A stretch of DNA of 64,000 nucleotides from Parachryseolinea silvisoli (GCF_021190955.1 NZ_JAIOAO010000002.1:186001-250000), one strand, 5' to 3'; positions 16,079 through 25,606 are shown, counted from the first letter of the stretch. The notes: generated from the sequence alone by a model not told the origin. Numbers and translations are program-made.

Positions 16079-18148
16079 ATGCGTACCAAAGCCATCACCC
16101 GACTGCTTTTCCTGGTGGGAGTCATCACCTGGCTGGCCTTGGTATTTGCTGAAATTTCGATCGTATTCAGTATTTCGAGCAACCTCAAACAGGAACTACC
16201 CACCTGGCTGCCTGGCATCCTGCTGAACCTGTATATCCTATCTGTTTTCTATTACTTCAAATTGCGGATCGAACGTGACGAAGTACTTAATTTCGTCGAC
16301 CTGCTTTGGCGCGTATTCGCCACCGGATTGGTGTCAACCGTAATCTCACTCAGTTTGCGATTGCTGGAGGTGCTCATGGGCAGCACCCGGCTTCCCAAGA
16401 GTCTTGTTTTTAACGACTTTATTTATCTGATCAACCTCGGGCTCATGATCGGTTTCCTGCTCATGGCCTTTACCGTGTGGAAACGGCTCATTCTGTATCA
16501 GAAGTCCAAGTGGCTGCTGCGCCTCTGGACTTTCTTCGAGGTGGGACTGCTGCTCTCCCTATTATACAACAGCTTTAATATACCGGTGGTGGAATGGTTG
16601 TACGGCACCCTCTTCGGCATTTTTGTACTGACCGGTCTGGTGTTGTCGGGCAACATGAAGTGGGTGGCGTACCTCAACTTCCGCCAGAAATGGACCAGCT
16701 TGCTGTTGTTGCTGCTGACAATCTTTTACCTGTTGTACCTCATCTACACCAACCGCACGCTGGTGACCGTTCTTGGCCAGGCCATGCCCTCCATGCAGAT
16801 GCTGACCGACTACCAGGAGCATATTTTTATTCTGTCGGTGATCGTCTTTGTGACGGTGTACAGCATTTTCTCTTTCCTGGTGATTTTGTTCAACCTGCCG
16901 ACGACGTCGGTCTTTGAGCAAAAGCTGGAGGAGGTGGTGAACTTCCAACGCATCAGCCAGTCCATTCAGACCGAGCAGAGCGAAGACAGCGTATACAATA
17001 TTTTGCTGGAGACATCCGTCAGTACAGTATTCGCCGACGCGGCGTGGCTGGAAGTAAACCTGCGGCAACACAATTACCGGCTGTTCACCTATAAGATTAC
17101 CGAGAAAGAGTCGTACGACATCATCAACCACCTCAAGACGCACAACATCAAAGGTATTCTTGAGCAGAGCAGCGACAAGACCAAAAACCTGTCGAAGCAC
17201 CTGTCGTCGTTGAAGGGCTCGCGGTTCCGTTCGATCCTGGCCTTCCCGATCTATGTCAAGGGCGAGAACATCGGCACCCTGGCGCTGCTGCGCGAGCTGC
17301 CCGAAGGCTTTAATAAAGAGATGACAAAGATCGTGTCGACCTTTGCCAACCAGGCAGGCATATCGATCGAGAATTTCCGCCTCATGGAGGAGGCCCTGCA
17401 AAACGAACGTTACAAAGAGGAGCTCAAGATTGCCAAGACGGTACAAAAAAGCTTGTTGCCGGATGTGCTGGAAAAGGATGACGACTTTGACATTGCGGCC
17501 TTCTCGGAATCTGCCGACGAAGTAGGCGGCGACTATTACGACACCTTGCGGATTAACGACCACCTGGTCTCGCTCATCATTGCCGACGTGTCGGGCAAAG
17601 GTACGACGGCGGCGTTCCACATGTCGCAGATGAAAGGGATATTTCATAGTCTGGCGCAGGAGGATATTGAACCAGATGAGTTCATGTCGCGTTCTAATCA
17701 GGCATTGATATACTGCCTGGAACGCGGATCGTTCATTTCGGCCACCTATTTCATGATCAACACCCAAACGAAAAAGATCCGCTATGCGCGCGCAGGGCAC
17801 TGCCCGGTATTGTATTACAGCACGGCAAAGAAAACCACGGAATATTTCAAGGACAAAGGCGTTGCGCTGGGTATGGTGCGCAATAAGAGCTATAAGAAAT
17901 TTATCCAGGCGAACGAATTCAGCTATTGCCCCGACGACATCATGGTGCTGTATACCGACGGCATCACGGAAGCGAAGGATGGCAAGAATGAAGAGTTCGG
18001 CTATGATCGCCTGGAGCAGATAGTGATGGAGGTGCATGATCGTCCGGTGCGGGAAATACAGGAGCAGCTGATCCAGCGCCTGTACGATTTTTCCGGCACG
18101 GAGAATATCAACGACGACTACACTACCATGATCGTAAAATTTAAATAA
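16079..18148 (+). CDS. Membrane-bound PP2C/SpoIIE-type serine phosphatase with GAF domain (RsbU-like)
   Basis: Predicted to dephosphorylate the STAS antagonist encoded next door in response to a signal. From the ATG at 16079 it has 689 residues. About eight transmembrane segments fill residues 8-265, a GAF-like domain covers roughly 280-430, and a short coiled linker leads to the SpoIIE/PP2C phosphatase domain (about 450-689). Metal-binding motifs GGDYYD (near 484) and ADVSGKG (near 502) are intact, as is the final DDYTTMIVKF. A TTG at 16061 would add six residues; ATG is preferred. The gene is followed after 71 bp by the STAS gene and then by the kinase gene, giving a complete partner-switching set. 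The N-terminal membrane region resembles no sensor domain that I can name. Confidence 0.9.
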   Translation: MRTKAITRLLFLVGVITWLALVFAEISIVFSISSNLKQELPTWLPGILLNLYILSVFYYFKLRIERDEVLNFVDLLWRVFATGLVSTVISLSLRLLEVLMGSTRLPKSLVFNDFIYLINLGLMIGFLLMAFTVWKRLILYQKSKWLLRLWTFFEVGLLLSLLYNSFNIPVVEWLYGTLFGIFVLTGLVLSGNMKWVAYLNFRQKWTSLLLLLLTIFYLLYLIYTNRTLVTVLGQAMPSMQMLTDYQEHIFILSVIVFVTVYSIFSFLVILFNLPTTSVFEQKLEEVVNFQRISQSIQTEQSEDSVYNILLETSVSTVFADAAWLEVNLRQHNYRLFTYKITEKESYDIINHLKTHNIKGILEQSSDKTKNLSKHLSSLKGSRFRSILAFPIYVKGENIGTLALLRELPEGFNKEMTKIVSTFANQAGISIENFRLMEEALQNERYKEELKIAKTVQKSLLPDVLEKDDDFDIAAFSESADEVGGDYYDTLRINDHLVSLIIADVSGKGTTAAFHMSQMKGIFHSLAQEDIEPDEFMSRSNQALIYCLERGSFISATYFMINTQTKKIRYARAGHCPVLYYSTAKKTTEYFKDKGVALGMVRNKSYKKFIQANEFSYCPDDIMVLYTDGITEAKDGKNEEFGYDRLEQIVMEVHDRPVREIQEQLIQRLYDFSGTENINDDYTTMIVKFK

Positions 18149-18219
18149 CAGGCCGCCAGCCCCTGAAAAGGCGACCGGTCAGGAATTAAAACATTAAAAT
18201 TAAAACAACGTTATAACCT

Positions 18220-18558
18220 ATGATCCACATCAGGAGAATACAGGAAGACGGTGCAGATGTGATCGCACTCATCGGCGAAATTGACGCCAGTTCTTCCATA
18301 GAGCTTGATCTGGCGATTGCCAAGAGTGTGGGAGAAGGATTCGAAAAGATCCTTGTGGACTGCGGTGCGCTCGAATACATTTCATCAGCGGGATTGGGGG
18401 TATTTATGTCGTATATCGAAGAGTTCAAGGACCGCGGCATCAGGATGGTGCTGTTCGGCATGAGCGACAAGGTGTGGCATACCTTTAGCATCCTGGGACT
18501 GGGCGAGCTGTTGCAGATTGGAAAAGATAAGGTAGAGGCAAAGCAAATGATCGCATGA
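18220..18558 (+). CDS. STAS-domain anti-sigma factor antagonist (RsbV/SpoIIAA-like)
   Basis: Small cytoplasmic switch protein of 112 residues. The single STAS domain contains the GEIDASSSIELD strand-turn and the conserved phosphorylation segment EYISSAGLGVF, with the acceptor serine near residue 54-55. In this family the unphosphorylated form binds the RsbW-type kinase and frees the kinase's other partner. The gene overlaps the downstream kinase gene by 4 bp (ATGA), indicating translational coupling, and follows the SpoIIE phosphatase gene that would reactivate it. Confidence 0.93.
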   Translation: MIHIRRIQEDGADVIALIGEIDASSSIELDLAIAKSVGEGFEKILVDCGALEYISSAGLGVFMSYIEEFKDRGIRMVLFGMSDKVWHTFSILGLGELLQIGKDKVEAKQMIA

Positions 18559-18974
18559 AATACGTGCATAAAGTTGGATGCAGCATCGAGAACCTGAAGG
18601 GCGTGCGTGATTTTATACGGGTATCGCTGAAGAATCATGGTGTGGCCGATCTGGAGATCAGCGAAATTGTACTGGCATTGGACGAGATGTGCTCGAACCT
18701 GATGATACACGCCCACCACTGCAACCCGGAAGACCTGTTTGAGCTACACATCGACATTGATAAAAACGACCCGGTGGTCTTTGAGATTGTCGACGACGGC
18801 ACCGTGTTCGACATCAACCAATTTCACGCGCCTGCGCTCGACAACATTGTCCAAGAAAAGCGTAAGGGCGGCCTCGGCATCCGCCTGGTAAAATCAATCA
18901 TGGATAAAATCGAATATCAAAATCGCAGCGGCCGCAACGTTTGCCGTCTGATCAAATCCGTTCATTTTCAGTAA
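18555..18974 (+). CDS. RsbW-like serine kinase / ATP-binding regulatory protein (GHKL fold)
   Basis: 139 residues with one HATPase_c domain. The N box is DEMCSNLMIHAH near residue 45, the G1 box is IVDDG near residue 75, and the G2 region is KGGLGIRLVKSIMDKIEY near residue 105. Proteins of this type phosphorylate the STAS partner and sequester a sigma factor or another effector. No sigma factor gene is present in the window, so the output is unknown. In Bacteroidota such modules may act on targets other than sigma factors. It overlaps the STAS gene by 4 bp and is followed after 24 bp by a folding-factor gene on the same strand. Confidence 0.88.
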   Translation: MKYVHKVGCSIENLKGVRDFIRVSLKNHGVADLEISEIVLALDEMCSNLMIHAHHCNPEDLFELHIDIDKNDPVVFEIVDDGTVFDINQFHAPALDNIVQEKRKGGLGIRLVKSIMDKIEYQNRSGRNVCRLIKSVHFQ

Positions 18975-18998
18975 TCCCCTTACCCCGAACCAACGCCT

Positions 18999-20969
18999 AT
19001 GAGACTATTTGCAGTGTGTATTCTGCTCGGTTGTGCTTTTGCTACCACATCCCTGCAGGCGCAGAAACAAAAAAAGGCGCCAAAGCCTGTCACGCTGTTT
19101 ACCGTTAACAAGAAACCCGTTACGGCCGAAGAGTTTATTTACCTCTACAAAAAAAATCACCAGAACAAATCGGAGGATTTCACCACGGCAAAGGTCGAGG
19201 AGTACCTCACGCTGTTCGTAAACTTCAAGCTGAAGGTCGAAGAGGCCCGCGCCCGTGGCATGGACACCACCGGCAGGTTTATACGCGAGTATAATCAGTA
19301 TAAAGACGAGCTACGCCGCCCCTACCTGCCCGACTCCAAAATCACGGACAGCCTGACGAGGCTTACCTATGAACGCTTAAAGGAAGAGGTGAAAGCCTCG
19401 CATATATTGTTAAACATCAAGGCGGATGCTTCGCCTGCCGATACCGTGGCGGTATACAACCGCCTGGTCGATATTCGCAATAAGATCATTGCCGGCGAAG
19501 ACTTTGGCAAAGCTGCCATGCAGTATTCCGAAGACCCCTCCGCGCGCATGAACCAGGGTAACCTGGGCTACTTTACCGCGCTGCAGATGGTCTATCCGTT
19601 TGAGAATGCTGCCTACACCACCAAACCGGGGCAAGTAAGCATGCCGGTGCGTACGCGTTTTGGCTACCACCTGCTCTATGTTGCCGATCGCCGCCCCTCG
19701 CAGGGCGAGGTGGAGGTATCGCACATTATGCTACGCACAGGCGAAGGCAAAGACAATGAAAAAGTAAAGAACCAGATCTTCGAACTTGTCGATGAATTAC
19801 AAGCGGGCGTGAAGTGGGAAGATTTGTGTAAACAATATTCGGAAGACCCGGGCTCGAAAGACAACGGCGGCAAGATGCGGCCCTTTGGCCCTGGCGCAAT
19901 GGCCAGCATACCCGACTTTGAGCGGACGGCGTTTGCCCTGAAAAATCCAGGCGACATTTCCGACCCCTTTCAGACAGCCTATGGGTGGCATATCATGCGC
20001 CTGGAGCGCAAAATTCCGCTGGGTACGTTTGAAGCTGTAAGCCCTACACTCAAGAGCCGCGTGAACCGCGACGAGCGCACCCAGCTGTCCAAGCAGGCCA
20101 TGGAGCTCAAGTGGCGTCGCGACTACCAGTTCCGCGAGGACGCCGTAGTGAAGGCCCGCGTGCTGGCCCTGGGCGACACATCCTTGCACAATGCCAAATG
20201 GAAGGCCCCCGTCGTGCCCAATGCCGCGCGCGACATGATGTTTTCCCTGACGGACAAGCGCTACACGGTTCAGGATTTTTTGCAGTACACGCAGAAAATG
20301 CAGCGTCCCAATACGCAAGACCCCGCCAAGTATTTAGAGCAGTTATACAACCATTTTGTCGATGCCAGCATCCTATCGCTGTTGGAGGCGAAGATCGTGC
20401 GCGAAAATCCCGAATACGGCTACCTGCTAAAGGAGTATTACGAGGGTATTTTGCTGTTCGAGATCATGGAAAAGGAGGTTTGGAACAAGGCTTCGACCGA
20501 TTCGGTGGGGCAGCGGCGCTTCTTCGAGGCAAACGCAGCCCACTATAAAGCCGGCGAGCGAGCCCGGGCTACGTTTTATACGGCTTCCACACCGGGCTTT
20601 GAGGCTACGTTGAGACCACTGCTACAAGCCAGCCAGGCCGATCAAAACCGCCTCCAGCAAGTGGTGAGCGAGAACAAGGTAAAGACGGAAACCGGCGTTT
20701 TTACGAAGGAGGAGAAGCCGGTGCTGCAGAAGGTCACGTGGGCACCCGGCGTGTACACAGCAGAAAACAACGGATTGTATTACCTTGTGCGGCTCAGCGA
20801 GATAATTCCCCCCGGCCCTATGTCGTTTGAAGAGGCAAGGCCGTCGGTCATCTCCGACTACCAGGGCGACCTGGAAAAACGCTGGATTGAGGAATTAAAG
20901 AAAAAATACCCCGTAAAAGTGAATGGAAAAGGGAAGCAATACACTCTTCAGAAACTTCAGGCGAAGTAA
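18999..20969 (+). CDS. Periplasmic peptidyl-prolyl isomerase with two parvulin domains
   Basis: 656-residue exported chaperone/isomerase, expected to assist outer-membrane protein folding. A signal peptide ends near residue 22 (FATTSLQAQ). Two PpiC/parvulin domains follow at about residues 130-230 (SHILLN ... GNLGYF ... FGYHLLYV) and 238-345 (SHIMLR ... GGKMRPFGPG ... YGWHIMRL). A long C-terminal region of about 300 residues is less conserved and contains a third weak isomerase-like stretch near residue 520-600. It is the first of three consecutive related genes, and its 3' end overlaps the next gene by 47 bp. It is probably co-transcribed with the following two genes and moxR. Confidence 0.92.
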   Translation: MRLFAVCILLGCAFATTSLQAQKQKKAPKPVTLFTVNKKPVTAEEFIYLYKKNHQNKSEDFTTAKVEEYLTLFVNFKLKVEEARARGMDTTGRFIREYNQYKDELRRPYLPDSKITDSLTRLTYERLKEEVKASHILLNIKADASPADTVAVYNRLVDIRNKIIAGEDFGKAAMQYSEDPSARMNQGNLGYFTALQMVYPFENAAYTTKPGQVSMPVRTRFGYHLLYVADRRPSQGEVEVSHIMLRTGEGKDNEKVKNQIFELVDELQAGVKWEDLCKQYSEDPGSKDNGGKMRPFGPGAMASIPDFERTAFALKNPGDISDPFQTAYGWHIMRLERKIPLGTFEAVSPTLKSRVNRDERTQLSKQAMELKWRRDYQFREDAVVKARVLALGDTSLHNAKWKAPVVPNAARDMMFSLTDKRYTVQDFLQYTQKMQRPNTQDPAKYLEQLYNHFVDASILSLLEAKIVRENPEYGYLLKEYYEGILLFEIMEKEVWNKASTDSVGQRRFFEANAAHYKAGERARATFYTASTPGFEATLRPLLQASQADQNRLQQVVSENKVKTETGVFTKEEKPVLQKVTWAPGVYTAENNGLYYLVRLSEIIPPGPMSFEEARPSVISDYQGDLEKRWIEELKKKYPVKVNGKGKQYTLQKLQAK

Positions 20970-21831
20970 AGGCCACTGGTTGCTGGCGGCCTTTCTGGTG
21001 ACAGGTTGCGACCTTATCAAAATGAAAAACGACTCGGGCCGCGCCACCGAAGACCGGCAGGCGGTATCCCGCGTAGGCAATACTTATCTGTACCGGGATG
21101 AGCTGGCAGGCTTTATTGCCCCCGGCACCTCACCACAGGACAGCGCTACCCACATCGAGGCGTACATCAATAGCTGGGTGCGCAAGCAGCTGCTGATCCA
21201 GGAGGCCAGCCGCAAGATCGACATCGACGAGGCGGAGGTCGAACGCAAGATCCTGGACTATCGCTACAGCATCATTGCCTACGAGTATCAGACTTATTAT
21301 ATCAAAGAACACCTGGACACGGTCATTGCCAACAGCGAGATCGAAAAGTACTATAAGGACAACATCGACAATTTTATCCTGAAGCAGAATATCGTCCAGG
21401 CGACATTCATCAAGGTGCCCAAAAACGCCCCTCGTACTGGAAAAATCAAGGAATTGATCTATTCCAGCCGCGACAAGGACGAGAAGGAGTTGAAGTCATA
21501 CTGCCTTAGTTTTTCGGCGGCATACCACATTTCCGACTCCAGCTGGATGGTGTTTGATGAACTGGTTCGGAATTCGCCCCTGGCGGAGATCCCCAATAAA
21601 ATTCAGTTTTTAAAAACCACACCGTACTACGAAACCTCTGACGATAGCTATCTTTACTTTTTAATGGTGGACCAATACCGGATGTCCGACAACATTTCCC
21701 CGCTGGAGTTTGTCAAAGACGATATCCGCAACATCATTTTAAACAAGCGCAAGGTAGAACTGGCCAAACGGCTGGAGGACGAGACGTATACGAAGGCACT
21801 GGACCAAAAGGAATTTGAGATTTTTAAGTAA
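20923..21831 (+). CDS. SurA-like lipoprotein without a recognisable parvulin core
   Basis: 302 residues. A signal sequence with a lipobox-like AAFLVTGC ends at about Cys 29, so the product is likely a lipoprotein. Its helical part (VRKQLLIQEASRKIDIDEAEVERKI) resembles the N-terminal chaperone region of SurA. No parvulin signature (SHILL or GGDLG/F) is visible in the rest. The gene overlaps the preceding isomerase gene by 47 bp in another frame. An internal start that removes the overlap would also remove the signal peptide, so the long form is kept. Its place between two isomerase genes suggests a joint role in envelope protein folding. Confidence 0.8.
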   Translation: MEKGSNTLFRNFRRSKGHWLLAAFLVTGCDLIKMKNDSGRATEDRQAVSRVGNTYLYRDELAGFIAPGTSPQDSATHIEAYINSWVRKQLLIQEASRKIDIDEAEVERKILDYRYSIIAYEYQTYYIKEHLDTVIANSEIEKYYKDNIDNFILKQNIVQATFIKVPKNAPRTGKIKELIYSSRDKDEKELKSYCLSFSAAYHISDSSWMVFDELVRNSPLAEIPNKIQFLKTTPYYETSDDSYLYFLMVDQYRMSDNISPLEFVKDDIRNIILNKRKVELAKRLEDETYTKALDQKEFEIFK

Positions 21832-21832
21832 T

Positions 21833-23194
21833 ATGAACATAGCAGGAATATCGAGGTACATGACCCTGACGCTGTTTGCCGGCGTCATGGCCTTTCAGGC
21901 TTCGGCACAGGAGAGCGAGGAGGCGACAGGCTTTGTAGTAGATGAGATCATCTCCAAAGTAGACAACTACATTGTGTTGAAGTCCGACCTGGACCGGCTC
22001 TACCAGGACCAGCTGACCAACGGCCGCCCGCCCGGGCAGCAGCTTCGCTGCCAGCTGATGGCGATGCTGATCCGCAATAAACTTATGATGGCAAAGGCCG
22101 AGATCGACTCGGTCATGGTGTTGGATGCCGAAGTAGACGCTAACACGCAACGCCGTATGGATATGATCCTGTCGCAGTCCGGCCGCTCGCCTGACGAACT
22201 GGAGGAGCTGTATGGCAAGCCGCTGGAGCAGATCCGCTCGGAACTGCGCGACCAGGTGCGCGAGCAAATGATCGTAAACAAAATGGAAGGTGTCATGACC
22301 GATGGGCTGGTGGTAACGCCGGCCGAAGTGCGTCGCTTCTTTAGCAAGATTCCCAAGGATAGTCTTCCCTATTTCTCTGCTTCCGTAGAAGTAGCACAGA
22401 TCGTTAAGATTGCCAAGGTCAGCGAAGAGCAAAAGAACATTACACGCACCGAGCTGGTCGCGCTGCGCAACCGCCTGCTGGCAGGTGAAGATTGGGCCAC
22501 GCTCGCGAAGAAGTATTCTTCCGACCCCAGTGTGATCACCAACGGTGGTGACATGGGCTGGTCAGGCCGCGGCCGCATGGTGCCCGAGTACGAAGCCACA
22601 GCGTTTCGGCTCAAGCCGAACGAAATCTCTATGCCCTTCGAGTCACCCTTCGGCTTTCACGTCATGCAGCTGCTCGAGCGCCGGGGGAACGAGTATCACT
22701 CGCGCCACATCCTGATCTCGCCGAAGCCTTCTGAGTCGGATTTAGCAAAGGCCAGCAAAAACCTGGATAGCATCCGCACGCTGATCGTAAACGACAGCAT
22801 CAAGTTCCAGAAGGCTGCGAAAGAATTTTCAGACGACGTAGAGACGAAAGGCAATGGTGGCTTCTTCAGTGACGCCAACGGGGGCATCCGCCTGATGGTG
22901 GACGAGCTCGACCCGGTGGTGTTCTTCAAGCTTGACTCCATGCAGATCGGCGATATCTCTCACCCCATTGTATACCGCACGGACGACGGTAAAGATGCTG
23001 TTCGTATCTTGTACTACCGTTCGCGCATTGCTCCACACCAGGCGTCCCTGGAAGCGGACTGGTCGCGGATACAAGACGCTACGCTGAATGAGAAAAAGGA
23101 CCGTATCTTGCAGAAGTGGTTTCAGAAGGCCCGGAAAGATGTCTTTATCAGCATCGACCAGGCTTATGATTATTGTGGAATTTTAGATGAATAA
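21833..23194 (+). CDS. SurA-like periplasmic peptidyl-prolyl isomerase
   Basis: From the ATG at 21833 the protein has 453 residues. It has a signal peptide ending AFQASAQE near residue 25, then a SurA N-terminal chaperone domain (about 30-165) that starts with VVDEIISKVDNYIVLKSDL. Two parvulin domains follow: about 175-275 (GGDMGWSGRGRMVPEYE, FGFHVMQLLERRG) and 280-385 (SRHILI, GGFFSDANGG). The C-terminal helix returns to the chaperone domain. A TTG six codons upstream, within the end of the previous gene, is a less likely start. The spacing of 1 bp to the preceding gene and 3 bp to moxR supports one operon. Confidence 0.93.
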   Translation: MNIAGISRYMTLTLFAGVMAFQASAQESEEATGFVVDEIISKVDNYIVLKSDLDRLYQDQLTNGRPPGQQLRCQLMAMLIRNKLMMAKAEIDSVMVLDAEVDANTQRRMDMILSQSGRSPDELEELYGKPLEQIRSELRDQVREQMIVNKMEGVMTDGLVVTPAEVRRFFSKIPKDSLPYFSASVEVAQIVKIAKVSEEQKNITRTELVALRNRLLAGEDWATLAKKYSSDPSVITNGGDMGWSGRGRMVPEYEATAFRLKPNEISMPFESPFGFHVMQLLERRGNEYHSRHILISPKPSESDLAKASKNLDSIRTLIVNDSIKFQKAAKEFSDDVETKGNGGFFSDANGGIRLMVDELDPVVFFKLDSMQIGDISHPIVYRTDDGKDAVRILYYRSRIAPHQASLEADWSRIQDATLNEKKDRILQKWFQKARKDVFISIDQAYDYCGILDE

Positions 23195-23197
23195 CGA

Positions 23198-24163
23198 ATG
23201 ACGAAGTTTGCCTCTGATGTCGAAGCTGCCGATGCCCTTGCCGCGGCCTATAAAAATTTAAAGTCTGAAATATCAAAGGTCGTTATCGGCCAGGAAGACG
23301 TTGTACACCAGATCCTGACAGCCATCTTTTGTCATGGCCATTCGTTGCTGGTAGGCGTACCGGGGCTCGCCAAGACCCTGTTGGTACAGACCATTGCCAC
23401 CTCGCTCGAGCTTCAGTTCAAGCGGATACAGTTTACGCCCGACCTGATGCCGTCTGACATCGTCGGCGCCGAAACGATGGACAAAGAGCGCAACTTCAAA
23501 TTTGTGCGTGGCCCGATCTTCGCCAACATTGTCCTTGCCGACGAGATCAACCGTACGCCTCCGAAAACCCAAGCCGCCCTGCTGGAGTCCATGCAGGAGC
23601 ATGCCGTGACCATTGCCGGCCAGCGTTACGACCTGCCCGGCCCGTTCTTTGTACTGGCCACGCAGAACCCGATCGAGCAGGAAGGAACCTACCCGCTACC
23701 AGAAGCGCAGCTCGACCGCTTTATGTTCAACATTCAACTGACCTATCCCTCTTTCCGCGAAGAAGTGGAGGTGGTGAAGAATACCACCAGCGACGAGACA
23801 CGCCAGGTAAACAAGGTGTTGAACGCCGAGGAGATTGCCTACTTTCAACACCTGGTACGCCGGGTGAGCATTGTCGATAACGTGATTGAATACGCCGTGG
23901 GCCTGGTGAATAAAACCCGCCCGGGTGTACCCGGCGCATCGGCCGTCGCTACCGAGTTTCTCGAGTGGGGAGCAGGGCCGCGTGCCTCGCAGTTCCTGGT
24001 GCTCGGCGCCAAGTGCCATGCCTTGCTGAACGGCAAATATTCTCCCGACATCGACGACGTGCGTGCTATTGCCAAACCTGTATTGCGCCACCGCATCGTA
24101 CGGAACTTCAAGGCCGAAGCAGAAGGCATCAGCGTCGACGAATTGATCGAGCGCCTGATCTAA
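23198..24163 (+). CDS. MoxR-family AAA+ ATPase
   Basis: 321-residue cytoplasmic ATPase. The Walker A motif is GVPGLAKT near residue 52, Walker B is IVLADEIN near residue 111 followed by RTPPKTQAALLESMQE, and sensor 1 is FVLATQNPIEQEGTYPLPEAQLDR (quoted here only by its core residues ATQNP and EAQLDRF). MoxR proteins act as chaperones that mature or activate partner complexes, usually together with DUF58 and von Willebrand A domain proteins. No such partner follows here, because the next gene is on the opposite strand. It starts 3 bp after the SurA-like gene, linking it to the envelope folding operon. Confidence 0.94.
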   Translation: MTKFASDVEAADALAAAYKNLKSEISKVVIGQEDVVHQILTAIFCHGHSLLVGVPGLAKTLLVQTIATSLELQFKRIQFTPDLMPSDIVGAETMDKERNFKFVRGPIFANIVLADEINRTPPKTQAALLESMQEHAVTIAGQRYDLPGPFFVLATQNPIEQEGTYPLPEAQLDRFMFNIQLTYPSFREEVEVVKNTTSDETRQVNKVLNAEEIAYFQHLVRRVSIVDNVIEYAVGLVNKTRPGVPGASAVATEFLEWGAGPRASQFLVLGAKCHALLNGKYSPDIDDVRAIAKPVLRHRIVRNFKAEAEGISVDELIERLI

Positions 24164-24175
24164 TCCCAGCCGTAC

Positions 24176-25606
24176 TTACCGAACTAAGTCGAGCAGCCCC
24201 ATGCGGCGCATCTGGCGGAAGAATAACTTTTCCGCTACGTCGTCGTCTTTGATGTGGTATCGCGCGCCGATATACTTTACAATTTTTCCGTCTTCGATTA
24301 CCGGTACGATCGTAGAGTCGACCCAATAGTGCGTTCCATCCTTCTTGCGATTTTTGATGATGCCATTAAAGGCATTGCCGACTTTAATCTCCGCCCACAT
24401 CTGCCGGAAGATCTCTTTGGGCATATCCGGGTGACGAATCAAATTATGCGGTTGGCCGATTAGCTCTTCCTGTGAATATTGGGCAATCTCACAAAACTTG
24501 TCGTTGGCAAACAGGATGGTGCCGAATAAGTCTGACTCTGACAAGATGGTCGTAAGCCCCAGTACTTTTTCACGTGCTTCCAGCGCGTGACGAATCGCGG
24601 TGTTGCGTTCCAGCTGACGACTCATTTGTTCCTGAATGGCCTGGATCTCCTCCATGTTTTGGCGCATCTCTTCCTCCTGGCTGCGCAACTCTTCGGTCTG
24701 GCGCTGCGAGGCCTCCAGCAGTGTGCGCACGTGGTCGTTGGTCTTCATGGATTGGATCACCGAAGAGAAAGCTTCTGCTGCTTTCTCCAGGAACTTCACC
24801 GCATGGCTGTTCAGCTTTTTGAACGAAGCGATCTCGAGTACGCCGTTTACCTGCTCATTGGTCTTGAGCGGCACAATGGCTATAAATCCCGGTGCGCCCG
24901 TGCCTAGCCCGGACGTGATGCGGATATAATCTTTGGGTACCTGATGTAGTACGATGGTTTCTTTTTCGAAGTAACACTGCCCTACCAGGCCTTCGCCGGG
25001 CGCAATGGTTTTGGTCATGTGTTTTTTTCGCTCGTAGGCATAACACGCGGCCAGGTTTAGCACCGCCTCTTCGTCGGGTTGTTCCTGCAGGAAGAAGATC
25101 GAGCCCTGATTTCCGTTAACATATTTTACCAGGAATCGAACGACATCGTCGGCCAGGTGGCTCAGGTCGGTGCTGGTGCGCAGCAACTCGCCGAAGCTTG
25201 CCAGGCCACGTGTCTCCCATGTGCGCCGCTCCTCTTCCTCCTTCTCGGCCATCAGTTTGGTTTTGTAGCCGTCGAGCAGGGCGGCGATCTTACGATCGGC
25301 AAAATCATTGGATACTTGTGCACTCATGTCGCCCCGGTCGAGGCTACCGATAAAGTCGTCGAGCATAAACCATTGTTTCCGGTCGTTGTCGATCTGCTGT
25401 ACAAACCGCTCCTCACTGCGGGCAATTTTCCGGCCGGCCAGAAAGGCTGCTGCAGCGCATACGGCGGGGGTGGCAATGGCCAGTCCGTTGACCGCGGTTT
25501 TTCCCCAGGTGCTGTGACTTTCTCCCAGGCGTTGTGCCAATAGCAGCAGCGGACAAAGCATGCCGATGGCAAGGCCGAAGGCGGCCCATTTCTGTTCTGT
25601 TTTCAT
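24176..25606 (-). CDS. Membrane GAF-PAS sensor protein without output domain
   Basis: 476 residues. Two hydrophobic segments at about residues 8-25 and 38-60 anchor the protein. A GAF domain covers roughly 130-270. A glutamine/glutamate-rich coiled coil (SQRQTEELRSQEEEMRQNM) follows at about 275-330, and a PAS domain at 340-460 resembles the Aer aerotaxis sensor (ANDKFCEIAQYSQEELIG, NLIRHPDMPKEIF, YWVDSTIVPV). The chain ends shortly after the PAS domain: there is no histidine kinase, methyl-accepting or GGDEF domain. Such proteins may signal by binding a separate partner. It converges with moxR, with 12 bp between the two stops. Confidence 0.87.
   Translation of the reverse strand: MKTEQKWAAFGLAIGMLCPLLLLAQRLGESHSTWGKTAVNGLAIATPAVCAAAAFLAGRKIARSEERFVQQIDNDRKQWFMLDDFIGSLDRGDMSAQVSNDFADRKIAALLDGYKTKLMAEKEEEERRTWETRGLASFGELLRTSTDLSHLADDVVRFLVKYVNGNQGSIFFLQEQPDEEAVLNLAACYAYERKKHMTKTIAPGEGLVGQCYFEKETIVLHQVPKDYIRITSGLGTGAPGFIAIVPLKTNEQVNGVLEIASFKKLNSHAVKFLEKAAEAFSSVIQSMKTNDHVRTLLEASQRQTEELRSQEEEMRQNMEEIQAIQEQMSRQLERNTAIRHALEAREKVLGLTTILSESDLFGTILFANDKFCEIAQYSQEELIGQPHNLIRHPDMPKEIFRQMWAEIKVGNAFNGIIKNRKKDGTHYWVDSTIVPVIEDGKIVKYIGARYHIKDDDVAEKLFFRQMRRMGLLDLVR

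Noticed and set aside
16562-18037. Long minus-strand open frame opposite the SpoIIE-type phosphatase
   Set aside because: Antisense of a well-conserved gene, with a His/Arg/Val-rich composition typical of shadow frames.
24129-24326. Short frame overlapping the moxR end and sensor gene
   Set aside because: Lies within the convergent ends of two well-supported genes and has no motif.
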